From Hemibagrus wyckioides (taxonomy: Eukaryota > Chordata > Actinopteri > Siluriformes > Bagridae), in the NCBI RefSeq assembly GCF_019097595.1, contig NC_080720.1, forward strand, positions 25,936,852 to 26,000,851: 64,000 nucleotides of DNA, in the 5' to 3' direction. A program made the translations under genes and the position numbers. The notes under the pieces are model-generated. The model was not told the origin of the DNA and ran no database searches. It saw only the letters and a list, made by a program, of their open reading frames with translations. The first letter of the stretch is position 1; every line of letters begins with the position of its first letter. This document shows positions 10,067 through 23,360 of the stretch, one piece after another.

Positions 10067-12358
10067 CTAAAGGAAGACACAGAAACAATGTGCCATGAGC
10101 AACACTAGATTCATCTCATTTTCTTCACCGGTGTGCTCTCTGTATTTTTGTGGGATTCACATAATATCTACATGAGCTAATGAGAAAAGCTGAGTATATA
10201 GATTTTACTTAAAAATTTTAAACGTTTCTGTTTAAACAGCTCAATAAACCCTTCTGTTATATGAACACATTATGAGAATTTTTAATGAGCACAGTCATTT
10301 ATTGGAATAATAGGAACAGTTTATAGTTTTGCTCCTTGCTCCAACATTGTGAAATGTTCAAGAATTACTCTGGCAAGCAGAAAAGTGCTGTAACCAAACA
10401 ACCTGCCTATTCAGAGAATTTTCAAGCACCGCCCTGAATGTTTACCCTCTAATACCCCTGATTACTCACAGAGGACTCGCTGTCCCGCACAAGGAAGTCT
10501 CCCTCGGCTCCCCTCTCGTTTAGTGTGCATTCAGCCTGGTGCCGCGTCACGCCGCCGTAGTACCACTCCTTCCCTGCGAATCTGCCCGTGCAGGCGGGGC
10601 CTGGATGCTGCAAAGAATGGGCCGTGAAACTGCTGGCCCCTCCTCCTTGTGCCAACCCATCTTTCAGAACAGTCACATAGTTTTTGGGCACGAGACCCAC
10701 TTGGCCTTGACTGTTTTTACACCTCCACCACTCTGGGTCATTCTCGGGCTTCTCCAACACCTCCATGATTTCTCCTTTTTCAAAATTCAGCTCTTCCTCT
10801 GTGGCTGAGCTGAAGGGGTAAAGCGTCTGCACCTTGTGCAATACTCGTGAGCACTGCCTGTCACCTGTACCCGCATCTTCCTCATCCTCTTCCTCGTCTT
10901 CATCTTCCTCCTGGACGTAGTTGGAGGGGAACCAGCCGGCTCGGCCATCGCTGCAGCGTCCGCGCCACCAGCCATCACTGCATTTCTCTAACACCAGCAG
11001 ACGTGCGCCCTTCGCCAGGCTCAGTTCATCATCACGCTCTGCCGTGTACGCAAACTTTGCCACTGCCGCAGTGTGCAGCTCATAGATGCGCTCTGCTCCT
11101 GCGCCGACACCGTTTGATGGGCACTCGGCCTCCGTGCTCGGCTTCCGCTTAGTCTTACCCAGACCTGCAACAAGAAGTCCAGTTTACAAAGCACGATAAA
11201 ATTAAAGCACAATAATATAACACAGCAGAAATCAAATAACATGTTGGATTATAAATTACAACAAAAAAAATGTTTTTTTTCCACAAAAATTTCAAATTCC
11301 TGGTGAGCTTAGAAATGTTATACGCTGCTTCATTTCAAACTTCATAACCGTGTGTAATTTGTGTATGTAGTATCTAGTAAATGTATGCTGCAGGAGGAGC
11401 CTAAAAGGCTAGTTTTTCTGCCAGTAAAATATTTTTATGTACCTATTTTCTTTTTTTTTTAAAAAAAAAAAGCACAAGTATATATTACCCCCTCAATCAC
11501 AGTGATTAGGCATCATGTGTGAGGAAGAGGGTGAGATTCCTCCGAGTGTGTTACACTGCTGTGTAAAGCAACATGAGCAGCAGTTCATCAAGACGTGGCT
11601 GCTTCAGGTGTCTCAGAGGAAGCACGTATCTCTGTCACTTCGGCATCATCAAAATGATTTAAAAGTCACTCACAGCTTTTAAACACAAGCCTCATTGTTG
11701 CTTCGTCACGTTACTAATCTCTATACAGAATCAGAATCAGGTTTACTCGCCAAGTATGTTTTAAAACACACAAGGAATATGGTACCAGCTGTACGTGACC
11801 CTCAGAAGTCCAGACATTAAATAACAACAATTTACACTATACAGGAAAATGAAATAAACACCACAATATATAGAGTATGAGACAGGATAGTAGTGTTTAT
11901 AAAGTCTGATAACTACTAAATAACAGTAATGTAACAGTAGTGTACATCACATATGATGGCATAACGTACAAAACACAATATACAGTTCAAAATGTGTGAC
12001 TAGTGCAAGCAGCAAGTGTGTGTATCATACGGGGATAAAGTGATGAGTGACTGTGCTTATAGTAATTAGTCTGAATAGAAAATACAGCAAAAGAACAGGA
12101 CATGCTGACATGTCAGAGTTAGAAATAATGATTTATGGAAATGATGAATGTTTTCTTCAAACGAAAAAAATTACAGCCTGGGCATTCTAGCTGTCAATTT
12201 TTCAAGATACTCTGATGAGATTTCACTTCGTGCTTCCTGGAGCATCTCCCACAAGATGGATTGGCTGATAGAGTCTTCATTTGTAGCTGAAATCAAGCTG
12301 AAATATGCAAGTGATCCCAAACTTTTGAGCGGTATTTTATATACAGTATATATATACA

Positions 12359-12439
<81 letters not shown>

Positions 12440-15400
12440 TGTTGTTAAAGCATTTATATATAAATGCTGATTCTGATTATTTGGATGGGTGAGCGAATAC
12501 TTTTGGCTTTAACAACAAACTGATAGTCACTGTGTGAGGAAATGACACTAAACTAGCCGGGTTCTAGCCAACTTGAAGCATTTCTTTACAATTCAATTTG
12601 GCTGTTGTTTCTATACAAGAGGATTAGATTTAAAAGTAATGATTTTTGATGTAAACAAAATTAGATGTAAGCAAAAATGATTTTTGTTATCTACATTGTG
12701 ACTTTGGTATAATTTTATAACATATGTAAGAAATAAATATTATAAGTTAATATCTTACCAGTAATGACAAAAGCTGAAATCCCTGAACTGAGACCATAAA
12801 GTACTCAAGCCTATTGTTACTGTGCAAATCACATACCAGCACTTTGCACTGCCAGTCTCCCATAAACATGCTCGCACCGTGACCGGCTCTCTATTTTTAT
12901 CCGGCAGACGGAATATACGCCTGACATTCTGTCTGCATTTACATGCTTCTGTAGAATGTAGAATGTAGGATGGAGTAAGGAGTATGTTTTCTCTTGTACA
13001 CACGCTCAAACTGTCAAAGTCTTCCTGAGGAAATGGAGGCAAGTAATCCGAGTCTTTTATGTGCATGCGTCTGCACACAATCTCTAACCACAACACAGTC
13101 TTTCTTTATCAACAATCCTCAATTCAGTAGCAATACCGCTCACATATTTGGGCAATATACTTGGCTTTAAAGCAGCAATGAAAGAGGGCAATATATTGTA
13201 TTTTACTGAATAGTACATGCACATTAAATATAATTATATATTATATATATATATTTTTATTTATATTATACATATAATAACAACAACATTTGGTAAGATC
13301 ACATCTGTGCATTCGACTTTTGTAAAAAGGTTTTCTTGGGACATCACATAGTTAATAAAAGTCATTCCATGTGAAATCTTAAAGATTATTTAAAGTAATG
13401 TAAAATTTAAACTCTCTTTTAGATCAGATACTTCACACACATACACTCTAATGGGTTTACTGACTGGTCAGAGTACACTTGTTACTGAATGATGGAATGA
13501 CTGATGCTATTGACTTGATGGTCACTGACTGATCATGGACTCATCATTGGTCACTGACTTGTGGGCTCATTATTGACTTTTAATTGACTCATCAATGACT
13601 GATCAATAATCACTGACTAATTATTGACTACTGACTGGTCCGCTGACTGATCATTGACTACCAATGAGTAAGAATTTAGCTCTGATGATAAATCACTGAC
13701 TTCTCAATGACTGTTAATCAATCACTGACTGATAGGTGGCTCATTATTAACCTATAATTGACTGACCAATGACTCAATCATCGACTGATCACCGACTCAA
13801 TGTCTCATCAGATCATCTCTGATCATTTATCACTGACTGATCACTGACTCAACACTGAATAATAATTGACTGAATGACTGTTCATTGCTCTCTGACTGAT
13901 TATCCTGAACGATCATTGATTAATTAGTCCCTAATTAATCACTGACTGATAACTGACTCATCGACTGATCAAGGACTTATCAATAACTCATCAACTGTCA
14001 ATCAGTTTAATGAAAGCATTGATGGTGCCTATTAAACTGACAGGCAAAATGTATTTTATCCTGCATGCATGTGCATATTGTGCTCTTATTCATTATCCTA
14101 AAAGTCTGCTCTTTATATTAATGTACTTGCTGACAGAGTCAATGACAGAGCTGTTAGAATGGGTATTAGGTAATGAATGAATGGTTTGTCCAGTTCTGCT
14201 TGTTCAGATAACAGCAGATATATTTCACTAGCATAGATTTTTCTCTGAATGAACAGGTGTGGCTATATACTGCTTACTCCACTATTATGACTCTTTATAC
14301 AAACTATTTATTTTTCACAGTTGCAGTCTTGTAGAATCAGGGATCAACAATCAGCTTTTAACAAGCAACAAAAATAGCAGCTGTAGAGAGCCGTGAGTCA
14401 TGGAGGTCACTATTTTCCATAGAAACATATGAAGAATATGCACAGCAGAAGATGACTCACAACACTATCAAGCAAATGCGTCTCTCAGTGGTTACAGGAT
14501 GTCAGGACCCAGGTCTCATCCAATTTCGTCTAGATAACTAGGATGTTAAGATCCAAGATGGAAGCTTGCTAAAAAGGGCAGCTGTGGTTTTATCCCAACC
14601 AGGAATAGTGTAATGAGGTCATTAGGAATTACTTGTCTTTTACCATTTCCACTTTATGGTAATTCTTTACATTATGGTTCCTTTAATTAATATTATTTAA
14701 TGCTTTAATTAACATAAACATAAATCCATGTACTTCAACATTAATCCACCATTAGCAAAGTAAGCAGCACTCATTTTTAAATAAACCAAATTATCTATAG
14801 TTGCATTAACCAATGTTCTTAGTTTCAGTTAGTAAAACGAATCTCTTAGAGTTTGTGGCTGACTTCAGATTTCCAATATTTAAGTCAATGTACAGCTGTC
14901 CAGTTTAGACAAGCCTGTCCTGACAGTAGCCTCCGCTTCCTTCTTCTTGGGTAAAGCATTTGAACCCCATGTGCTCTTCTACTGCTGTGGCTCATTCACC
15001 TCAAGGTCTGGCATGTTGGACATTTCGAGTCATGTTCTTCTGTTCACCACAGTGTTCAAAGATGTCCGTTTTAAGTTACTTTAGCCCTCCTGTCTGACTC
15101 TCATCAACAAGGCGTTGACACCCACAGAACTGACGCTTTACGTTTCTATGATCCACCCTGTGTAAACTCTATAGACTCTTGTGCTTGAAAATTTCAAAAG
15201 ATCAGCAGTTTCTTTAAACGATCCTTGACAACAACCTTGTCACGTTCAAAGATTTCTCTCATTAGGATATTTTATGTGGACATTACCCAAAGCTCTTAAC
15301 CTGCATTTGCATGACTGAATAAACAAATGTTAATATGTTCCTAATAAAATGTCACATAAGTGTATATACACTTGAGATTACTATTAAGCCTTAAAACCAA

Positions 15401-18400
15401 TGGAATTAACCCAGTAACTCTGACTGACAAATAATGAATAAATCATTAATAATAAATGATTCAGCCCAGTCTTAACCTAACAAGTCTTACACTGCTCCAG
15501 CCTGTAAACAAAACTCCACAAGGTTAGAGACAGATGCTGCTCTTTATCCTTCTCTTAAAAAAACGATTCACTGAAATACCGTGCATGAGACAGAACTGTG
15601 TCGTCTTAAATATCGCAATACAAAATCCTTGCAAGATGAACTGAGCATCTGTATCACAATTTACTACGAGCTCTACCTCTTCGTACACACTAGGTGGAGG
15701 CAGAGGTTGTAGCTTACACACCACAATGTCTGAGAGCGGTAACTTAACTGTCTCAAATCACACTTAATTAATAGTCCAAAAAGGTTAGGTTAATCAGAAG
15801 GTAGCGTTATAGCGTATGATTCGAAGCTGGGGTGAAAAATAATAGTGAAATGGGGCGTAGTATGCTACTGCACCACACTTACACACAATCCACAATGAGT
15901 CCATAGCGTAAACATCCAAAGGGCAGTGATATTAAACTGCTGTATGTACATGCACTCTGATTTTCAGCTGGCTGGACCATGATCTGATACGTAGGTTAAA
16001 ATTAACTCCTTTGTGCTGCACTTCATGTAAATCTCCAACAGAAATGATTTTTGGTCAAACAAAGAAATTAAATAAAATCATGATTCGTTTCCTGAAAAAT
16101 TCCTGAGGCACTTGTACATTTTACATGGATGCCAGACAGCAGCAGCGCTGAGAACTGGAAATATTTTTCATTTTAAGGCACAATCTACACAATCCATGTT
16201 AATAATGTTGCCCTGTGGGACGTGGTAGCTTAGTGGTTAAAGTGTGGGGCTCTACTGATCTGTGAGTTCGAATCCCAGGTCCACCAAGTGGACCACTGCT
16301 GGGCCCGAGCAAGGCCCTTAACCCTCAGTTGTATAAAAAATGAGATGGAACTGTAAGTTGCTCTGGATAAGGGCGACTGCCAAATGCCAGAAGTGTAAAT
16401 GCCATGAAACAGAAAAAGATTAAAATAACAAGTAAAGGTGTATAATTACGTCTTAATTCTAATCAACTTAGAATTGCAGTGTTTAGTCAACAATAAATAT
16501 ATTACAATTTTAAAATGTCTAATAAAGAAAGAAAAACAAAGAAGTGTTAAGACAGAACTATAACTCATTATGATTGTAATTATAATAATTATAAAACGGA
16601 ATCAGGATTTTGTATATATCCAGAAAGTGGAAGTCTCTACTGTATAATTTGTTTAAAAAAGAAAACCTGATTATAATACACAAACTCTGCCACAGCAGCA
16701 TGGCGCACAAATATTTATAACCTTGTTTTTGTCTTTGTTATGCACAGAGTCAATATTTTCATAAAAACATGTGGAATGGAGACCCCACCTGAGGCCCTGT
16801 GCATCTGTTCCGTTTTGGTCTCGGGAGTCTCGCACCGTGGTTCCACACAAACGAACTGAACAGATGATGCTCAGAGGGAGACACCATCTCTGTTCCCTTT
16901 TTTTCCCCTCACCTAGGCTACGCTTATGGTTTTAACCCTTTTTAATTAAACCTGACATGAGGTCATTGTCTCATTTTTAACATGTGAAACAAACTTTAGG
17001 TAGCGACGAGTAATCAGGATCACTCAAATCCAAACGGTGGTGAAAACACAACAGAAGTTGACTCATGACCTCATTTATGCTAGGTCAGAACAAATCCCTG
17101 AACAAGGTGGCCTGCTTTCCAAAGAGCAAACATCAGGTGAACATGAAGCACTGTCTAATTATCATATCATATTAGCAGCATAACCAAAAGTTTAGAAAAA
17201 GCTTTCATGTTACTTAAGAAAATGCTCTGAGGAGAGGTGAGAGGCTGCCTGCCTCACTGTCCGGCACCTAGTCAAGCTACAACACAAAATACATAAAATA
17301 GTAAGAAATAGTAAGAAAAGTTTCAATAAATAAGCAAGCAGAGTAAAGACCTTACTAAAATAAACAGGGTAGTGGTAGCTCAAGTGGTTAAGGCTCTGGG
17401 TTGTTGATCAGGGTTCAAGCCCCAGCACTGCCTGAGCAAGGCCCTTAACCAACCACAATATATTTTAGACGCTTCACCTCTTCACCTTTGGATTAATTCG
17501 TATTAGATTTAAATTTAGGATCTTGGATTTTTTTTTGCAGGTAAAGTACATGGAAGACAAAGTATGATTTTGGTGGTATGCAGAGGCATGATTACAAAAA
17601 TTGCGTCACTGTCCAAATACTTTAAAGCTACTTTAAATACTTTAAAGCATTTGATTGCTAAAGTATTTAAATATTAAAGTATTATTTAAGTATTATTAAA
17701 TACTTAATCAACTTATATAAACTTTTGTGAAAATTAATGTTGATATTTTATTTAATGTGAATATTTTAAATAATGTGAATTTTAATTCATATGAATTTTA
17801 TTCAATGCGAGTATTTTAATTTATGTGAATTTTATTTATATATGCTTATGGAAATAAAATATTCAAAGTTCATAATCAAATCCTTTAGTCAGCATCCAAT
17901 CTCCATATCTCTAAAGGTCTATGCATGATTCTGTTCATATTTATCTTCCTCTTCCTGTCTCTAGCAGATGCATCACTTCTGATCACCGATTTATTATCGC
18001 TCAGAGCTGACAAGATTGTATACCTGAGGCTAATCTCTCAACTGATGAATCTAGTTTGAGTTTATTTAGCGCTGTAATGTGCTTGTGCGAGTGTGTGCAC
18101 ATGTTCACTCAGACTGTGGCACTCTTGTCAGTGCAGTGGAGGATGGGGTAAACTGCTCGATTGCTCACTGAAGTTCATCTCTATGCGCTAAAACACCGTC
18201 ACTGAGTACTAAGCAGCAATAAATAGGCTCATGATCGATTTCTGGAGGTTTCTACATGATGGCACACCAAGATGTCACTGATTAAACATGTGTTTTCAGA
18301 CATCAACAAAATACAAGCATTCTTTTAACAACAAAGCATGTTCTTTTTTTAATATAGGACTTCATCCAATTAAATAAGTGAATCCTTATTGCATTTTCAG

Positions 18401-19300
18401 GTTAATGGCTTTGCTCAAGAGCCCAGCAGTGGCAGCTTGATGGTCCAGGGTTTTGAACTCATAACCTTCTGATCAGTAGACCGAGCTATCACTATTAACC
18501 ACTGAGCTATCACTTCTATTCACCTTATTACCTATTAAAGTTTACACATAAGAGGACCAACTCAGGACTGTGTAACGTTAGAGAGTGAATCACAGCATAT
18601 AACATGATCAGCATCTGTATAAAATCCTACCAGTAAAAGCCAGACAGAGATGTACCAGAGGTCAGACACAAAACAAGATATTTTTAATCTGGAGTATGAA
18701 TTTGTCTGCATTATGTAGTCTAATCCCAGCTTTTCAGACAGCTTTGTAATACCCAGACTCCTGCTATTATTCCGTCCTAAAAAAAATCTTCATAATGAAT
18801 GATGACATGGTCGATCAATCCATCGACCGCTCTGTGTGATTAAAAGAGCTTAGTAATTCATTTTACAATAATAATAATGAAAAAAAAACATCTCAATTAG
18901 TTTAGCCTCCTACACACCCTTTGTTTTAAATGGTCCTTCAAGGGCAACACTGCGTGGATTCTACAGAGACGCTTCATAAGGCTTTCATAAAGCAAGATCA
19001 TGAGAAATAATGAACGGTAATTAAAAACCAACAACAATTGCTGTGCAGGTAACTGAGCAATCAATAAAGCTTACCCAGAGTGTCCTTGAGGTTCTTCACC
19101 AGCGAGCCCTTCTTCAGGCTGTTTTTTCTCTCCACATAGTTGGATGGCACGTAGCCTGTGCGGTTGGCAGCGTTGCGGACGCGCCACCACGTTTTCGAGT
19201 CGTCTAGCAGCCAGAGGCGCTCATTCTTCCGGATGTCAAGTTCCTGTTCCTGCTGTGCCGAGTAGTCCCACTTGGCAATCACAATCACCTCCTCTGACAT
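9872..19300 (-). CDS. nck2: NCK2 adaptor protein (SH3-SH3-SH3-SH2), 371 aa, three coding exons
   Basis: Coding exons 19075-19300, 10470-11164 and 9872-10066 join in phases 1 and 0 into 371 aa (human NCK2 has 380). SH3-1 spans about residues 2-59 (ALYDY-like [23 protein letters not shown]). SH3-2 spans about 110-161 ([18 protein letters not shown]). An acidic linker (160-172) follows. SH3-3 spans about 183-242 ([22 protein letters not shown]). SH2 spans about 276-371 with [20 protein letters not shown] (phosphotyrosine-binding Arg302) and the end [15 protein letters not shown] proteins are cytosolic adaptors without catalytic activity: the SH2 domain docks on phosphotyrosine of receptors and scaffolds, and the SH3 domains recruit N-WASP/WIP, PAK and SOS to drive actin assembly. 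The first residues [13 protein letters not shown] and the RNAANRTGY motif fit NCK2 rather than NCK1. Start choice is firm because an in-frame TGA lies two codons upstream. Which teleost duplicate (a or b) it is cannot be told. Confidence 0.96.
10470..11164 (-). CDS. nck2: nck2 coding exon 2: SH3-2, SH3-3 and start of SH2
   Basis: Acceptor TTGTTGCAG, 695 nt, donor TCCTCT-GTGAGT. It encodes residues 76-307, from GLGKTKRK through the RDSESS motif of the SH2 domain. It is more GC- and CpG-rich than the surrounding intron. Confidence 0.96.
11735..11890 (-). repeat. Dispersed retroposon tail
   Basis: AGAATCAGAATCAGGTTTAC followed by TCGCCAAGTATG and ACACACAAGGAAT matches a tail seen on many fish non-LTR elements, here in the antisense direction. 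The degenerate A-rich sequence after it is probably the same element. Confidence 0.45.
12355..12437. repeat. (AT)n microsatellite
   Basis: About 38 uninterrupted AT units flanked by TATACAGTATATATAT variants. Confidence 0.95.
13450..14000. repeat. Degenerate tandem array rich in TGACTGATCA
   Basis: About 550 bp in which variants of CACTGACTGATCA, TTGACTCATCA and ACTGACTCATTATTGAC recur dozens of times without strict period. It looks like an old minisatellite built from a 10-15 bp unit. It has no coding potential. Confidence 0.75.
14990..15235 (-). mobile_element. Tc1-like fragment (family E), reversed
   Basis: GTAAACTCTATAGACTCTTG followed by AAAATTTCAAAAGATCAGCA is the degenerate reverse complement of the CTGCTGATCTCCTGGGATTT region of family E transposase. 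No termini remain. Confidence 0.5.
16215..16403 (+). mobile_element. tRNA-derived SINE, near complete
   Basis: The tRNA-like head has an A-box-like TAGCTTAGTGGTTAA and a B box GTTCGAATCCC (16266-16276). It is followed by CTGGGCCCGAGCAAGGCCCT and a tail GCTCTGGATAAGGGCGACTG then CCAAATGCC, of the type shared with fish LINEs. The head would carry the internal RNA polymerase III promoter. It is not a functional tRNA gene because the acceptor stem and 3' half do not fold. Confidence 0.8.
17369..17456 (+). mobile_element. tRNA-derived SINE, head only
   Basis: GTGGTAGCTCAAGTGGTTAA, B-box-like GGTTCAAGCCCC and GAGCAAGGCCCTTAACC. The copy stops before the LINE-like tail. Confidence 0.7.
18399..18514 (-). 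mobile_element. tRNA-derived SINE, reversed and degenerate
   Basis: Reverse complement reads GTGATAGCTCAGTGGTTAAT through GGTTATGAGTTCAAAACCCT to CTGGGCTCTTGAGCAAAGCC, the same head as the 16.2-kb copy. Confidence 0.65.
19075..19300 (-). CDS. nck2: nck2 coding exon 1: start codon and SH3-1
   Basis: 75 codons plus one base. Acceptor CTTCTTCAG leads to exon start 19316, ATG is at 19300-19298, and donor CTGG-GTAAGC is at 19074. It also encodes the conserved [11 protein letters not shown] linker after SH3-1. Confidence 0.96.
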
Positions 19301-22007
19301 CTTTCATGGAGTCACGCTGAAGAAGAAAGATGCATGGTTAATTCCAGGAAACAGTACATAGCAAAGCCATTAGCATGTACACACTACTGAGCTAATTACC
19401 ACTATTATGATCTCTAAATAAGAATATGAAATACAAGGCAGCCCACAAGCACCTGGATGGAAGGATGGGCAGCAACAGAGAATCGGGAGTCCTGACAGCT
19501 TGAGGTAAGCTTTTACCAAGGGCAAGGGCAGATACCACTTGCTTAGTATATATATATACACACACACCATAGTTTAGTCTACAATAACATGCCCAAAACT
19601 AACAACTCATTTATTAAACCTTTTCCTGGTAAATTATTTAATAGAAATAAATATCAAACAGTTGAGACAGCATTGCATGTAAAACACTGACAGCTGGAAA
19701 AAGGATCCATTGCCAGAAAAGGATAAAGTGAATGAGAAAGCAGAATGCGATGGAGAAGAGAGAGAGAGAGAGCGCAACAGATGAACCAAATGACACTGAC
19801 AAGAGCTGGCTGATTGAGACAAGGCAATGGAGTGTGATGGGGCTGTGACAATCCACTTCCTGCCTCAGGGATTCTTGCTCGCACTGCTACCCAATCGTAC
19901 TGACAAGAGCCATACGCAAAGTGAGCACTGGGGAGTAGCAGGTACAGCGGTCACTGCAGGGTCTCCTGGGAGAAAACTGTGCCATCCATCACACTGTGCA
20001 CAAATCATGGCCACTTTGCAGCCCAGCTCTCCCTCTCTCTCCCATCATCCCCCCCATCATCCCCTGGTGTCTGTCTCGCTCTCTTCCAGTTGGCCCAGCA
20101 CAGCAGATAATCTGCCAGTCACTGAGCATCTCGCCAATGCTGAAGCAGGCTGGCAGGATTGTAAGGATATGATTGACAATCGTCAAAGACTTCACGCCAC
20201 TTCTAAAATAAGCAAAGCAGTATTTTAACCATGCATACAAGATACATGTTCATAAAGGTTTTATTATTCTCATACTGCTCTTGAGAGGTGAAACAGAAGA
20301 AGCTGAGGCAGCTTTCAGACTGATGGAGTCTGAAACAGACCACACTTGCATGAAAAACTGGCAAAATGAAAGAAAGCTGGAACAGGAAGTGGACCAGGAA
20401 ATGCACCATGGTACCGAACCCAAGTCTGTAGGAGGTGGTATGTGATTGGGTTGCACTGAAACTGTGGCACAATTCCTGTGAACGTAAATGCAACTCATAC
20501 TTGGGTCCTCATTTGTTCGGGAAGTAAAGTAGCTATGTGTTTTAGTTGATGATACCATTAGCTTCCTCAATACACGAGTGACAAGGGAATGTTGAGGGAC
20601 ACAGATGAGGTGATATGCCTTACTCATAGCAGTAAGGCACATTAAGGTGAGTCATGCTGTGTTTTCCATGCACGTTTGTGATGACTTAAGATGACCGCAA
20701 ATGCACCAGGGCTTCATAGAATAAGTGAAACCACATCAGAAACAATCACACTTGGAACTGGACCGCAGCAAAAATGTTGAGCGTGAAAACCACCTCCGAG
20801 TTCGAATCCCAATAATACCACAGCCGTCTGTGGCCAAGGAAGCAAAGCTTGCTGCACTTTCTGGGTGTGAGCGGTGGCGGTAATCTCTCGCCTGTGAATC
20901 ACCGTGACACTAGCCAAATATCAGCATCTCTGAGCTCTTGTATCTGGCAGAGGTCAGATAGCACTTTCCTCAGAGTGTGTGAAGCATCATGTGTAGGAGC
21001 TGTCACAATACTGGTGATAAACCTTACACTGTCTAATGTTCTTTCAAGAACAAAAACAGGATAAAGAGATTTGATGAGTTATTAAAACTGGATGTTTTTT
21101 TCTGGTCTGGATATTTTTCCCAGAAAAATCTGAGCTGATCAATTCAAAGAGTTGTGTTTTGAAATGAAGGAACTTGTGTCTCTTAGACTAACTATACATT
21201 TGAGATCATGCTTGTTTTCAACCTCTACATCTAGAAACTACTCATGATTTGAGCAAAATGGCGTGAAATAATACTAGGAAGGTTAAGTATGTTTAGAAAT
21301 GTGCAATACAGCCAGCAAAGGTTTGGAAAACATGGATGATTCAAGCAGGAACATCACTACATCCAGTGCTTCTCATATTCACACAAATGAATAATAATAT
21401 CCGTCACAGAAAAACACAGGTTATGTCATGAGGCCAGTAGAGTAGTGTACTGTAAAGAGTTTCCATACAGCAGAGTAGGGTTGAACTGTTTTCTTTGTTT
21501 TCCATTCCACTATAATTTGATTAGTCCAGCGATGTTCCAATATTTCCTATAACCTCATTGGGACGTCCGTGTTCACGTGTCCACTTCCTAGTTCTAAACT
21601 GTTACATAATCAAGGTACATGGCAAATGCTCCTTTTCAGCTTTGCCACGTTTGACTTAAAATATAAAAGTTCATCAGATTGAGATGAAAAGGAAAAAGGG
21701 ACGCCAAATTTCCCAGATGCAATGTACAAATTAAAGTGAGCTAGCTAGTAAACTTGCTGACATGCTGCAAAGTAAGTGTGGCTTTGGGATCTATTTCTGC
21801 CAGAAGAGCAAAGTAAACAAAGTTTGGCCCGATTTGTGTCTGCAATGTCAGTTACTCGAAATTGTTGCTGTTGTATAAAAAGGAACGTCGCACTAGCAAC
21901 TGTGTGTTTATTCTGAATATTGGCACAGCTATGATTTGGGCATAGGCATGAGCCTGCACATTGATTCAATGAAATTTCTTGCCTGTTTTTATTACACACA
22001 CATATTA

Positions 22008-22126
<119 letters not shown>

Positions 22127-22689
22127 AAAATTTTGTTTTTTTCTTCATTTTGTCGATTAGTTAGTGCAGCTCTAATGGCAAGTGCCACCCCAGTGCCAAG
22201 TGTTGAGCTTATAATGGCTCTACTTAAGTGAAGTGCAGTGAATAATTTCAGACAAGGCGGATTCATTTTCTCCGAGATGAGCATCCGAGACTACATTCAC
22301 GTTCTCCAGAGTGAAATTGCCCTGAAACTTTTCTATTTAGGCTGATGTACACCATTCACAGGGAAAGCTGCTGAAAATAAAGAGGAAATGGCTTTTCCTA
22401 CTTCTCCATTTAAAATGTGCTTCCCAACTTCATGTCTATTTGCAGTAATGGTGGCGCTTTCAACAAACAATCTTTTGTTTGAGGCACTTTTCCAGAACCA
22501 GCATCCAGCTCTGATTGCCATGCTTTCTAAATACAGCACATGCCATTACACTGACGTGATGACACAATCATGAACTTTTTTTTAGTGTCTATTGATGACA
22601 GAAAATAGTTGCTTTCATATGAATATAGTTTGCAAAATAATTTACAAATAAAAAAAAGAGAGACTGAATAAATATTCACCACTTTGGGG

Positions 22690-23360
22690 GAAACCATCAA
22701 AGTGTTGTCATACCTAAACAAACGGCATCATGAAGACCAAGAATCTCTCAAAACAAGTCCAAGACAAAGTTCTGGACAATTATAAATAAGGGCTTGAAGA
22801 AGAAGAAAAAAAATCTCCCAAAAATCATGCTGAACACCATTAAATCTATTAATAGTAAATGGAAAAACATAGAAATAGAGATTGCCTTCCACCATTGGGG
22901 AGTGAAATGAACAAGAAAAGATTCTGCAAAAGAACCAGGAAAGGTATGAATGCAGCTCTGGGGATTGACATCTTATATGTAGGGAAGCCTTTTACAGCAC
23001 AACCATAGTCATGACACTCCATAAAGCCAAAGGCGGCAGGAAGAAAACTATTGCTGAAAAGAAAAAAATCATAGATGAAATGAAATCACACAGAATGTGG
23101 CAGAGACTCGCCAAAAGTGATCATGTACTACATTTGGTGGATGTAGTGAGGAAGTGAAAATTACTGTTCATCAATGTGAGAGAGCTTGAGCAAAGCATTT
23201 GATCATATGAAACTGCAAAACGGTTTCTATTTGACCAATGAATAAAAGCATGGTGGTGGTAGCATTGGCAGGGAATAGTAAACAGTCAGGGATGATGGAA
23301 AGTTGGACGTAACCAAATCCTAGATGATCTAGTACAGATGTCATTATATTCAAGAATTAA
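22690..23360 (+). mobile_element. Highly degenerate Tc1-like relic
   Basis: Pieces in order recall a Sleeping-Beauty-type Tc1 transposase gene: CATCATGAAGACCAAGAATC, AAAGTTCTGGACAA, a helix-turn-helix-like middle, and AAAGCATGGTGGTGGTAGCA near 23246-23266. Many stops and frameshifts; termini not found. Confidence 0.45.

Larger units (their letters stand above)
11165..19074 (-). other. nck2 intron between coding exons 1 and 2 (7.9 kb)
   Basis: Holds a retroposon tail (11735-11890), a long (AT)n run (12355-12437), a degenerate tandem array (13450-14000), a Tc1 fragment (14990-15235) and three tRNA-derived SINE copies (16.2, 17.4, 18.4 kb). The remainder, including 12438-13449 and 14001-14989, shows nothing I recognise. 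Confidence 0.7.

Noticed and set aside
10539..11152. ORFs on the plus strand opposite nck2
   Set aside because: Shadows of the GC-rich nck2 exon; no independent support.
12755..13096. 113-aa minus-strand ORF in the nck2 intron
   Set aside because: No family resemblance, low-complexity-free but without conserved motifs or splice context; consistent with chance.
13450..14000. CRISPR-like array
   Set aside because: Repeats are degenerate and of uneven spacing with no unique spacers of constant length; this is eukaryotic tandem-repeat DNA.
16215..16290. Possible tRNA gene
   Set aside because: A- and B-box-like sequences belong to a SINE head with a LINE-like tail; several related copies are nearby and the cloverleaf is incomplete.
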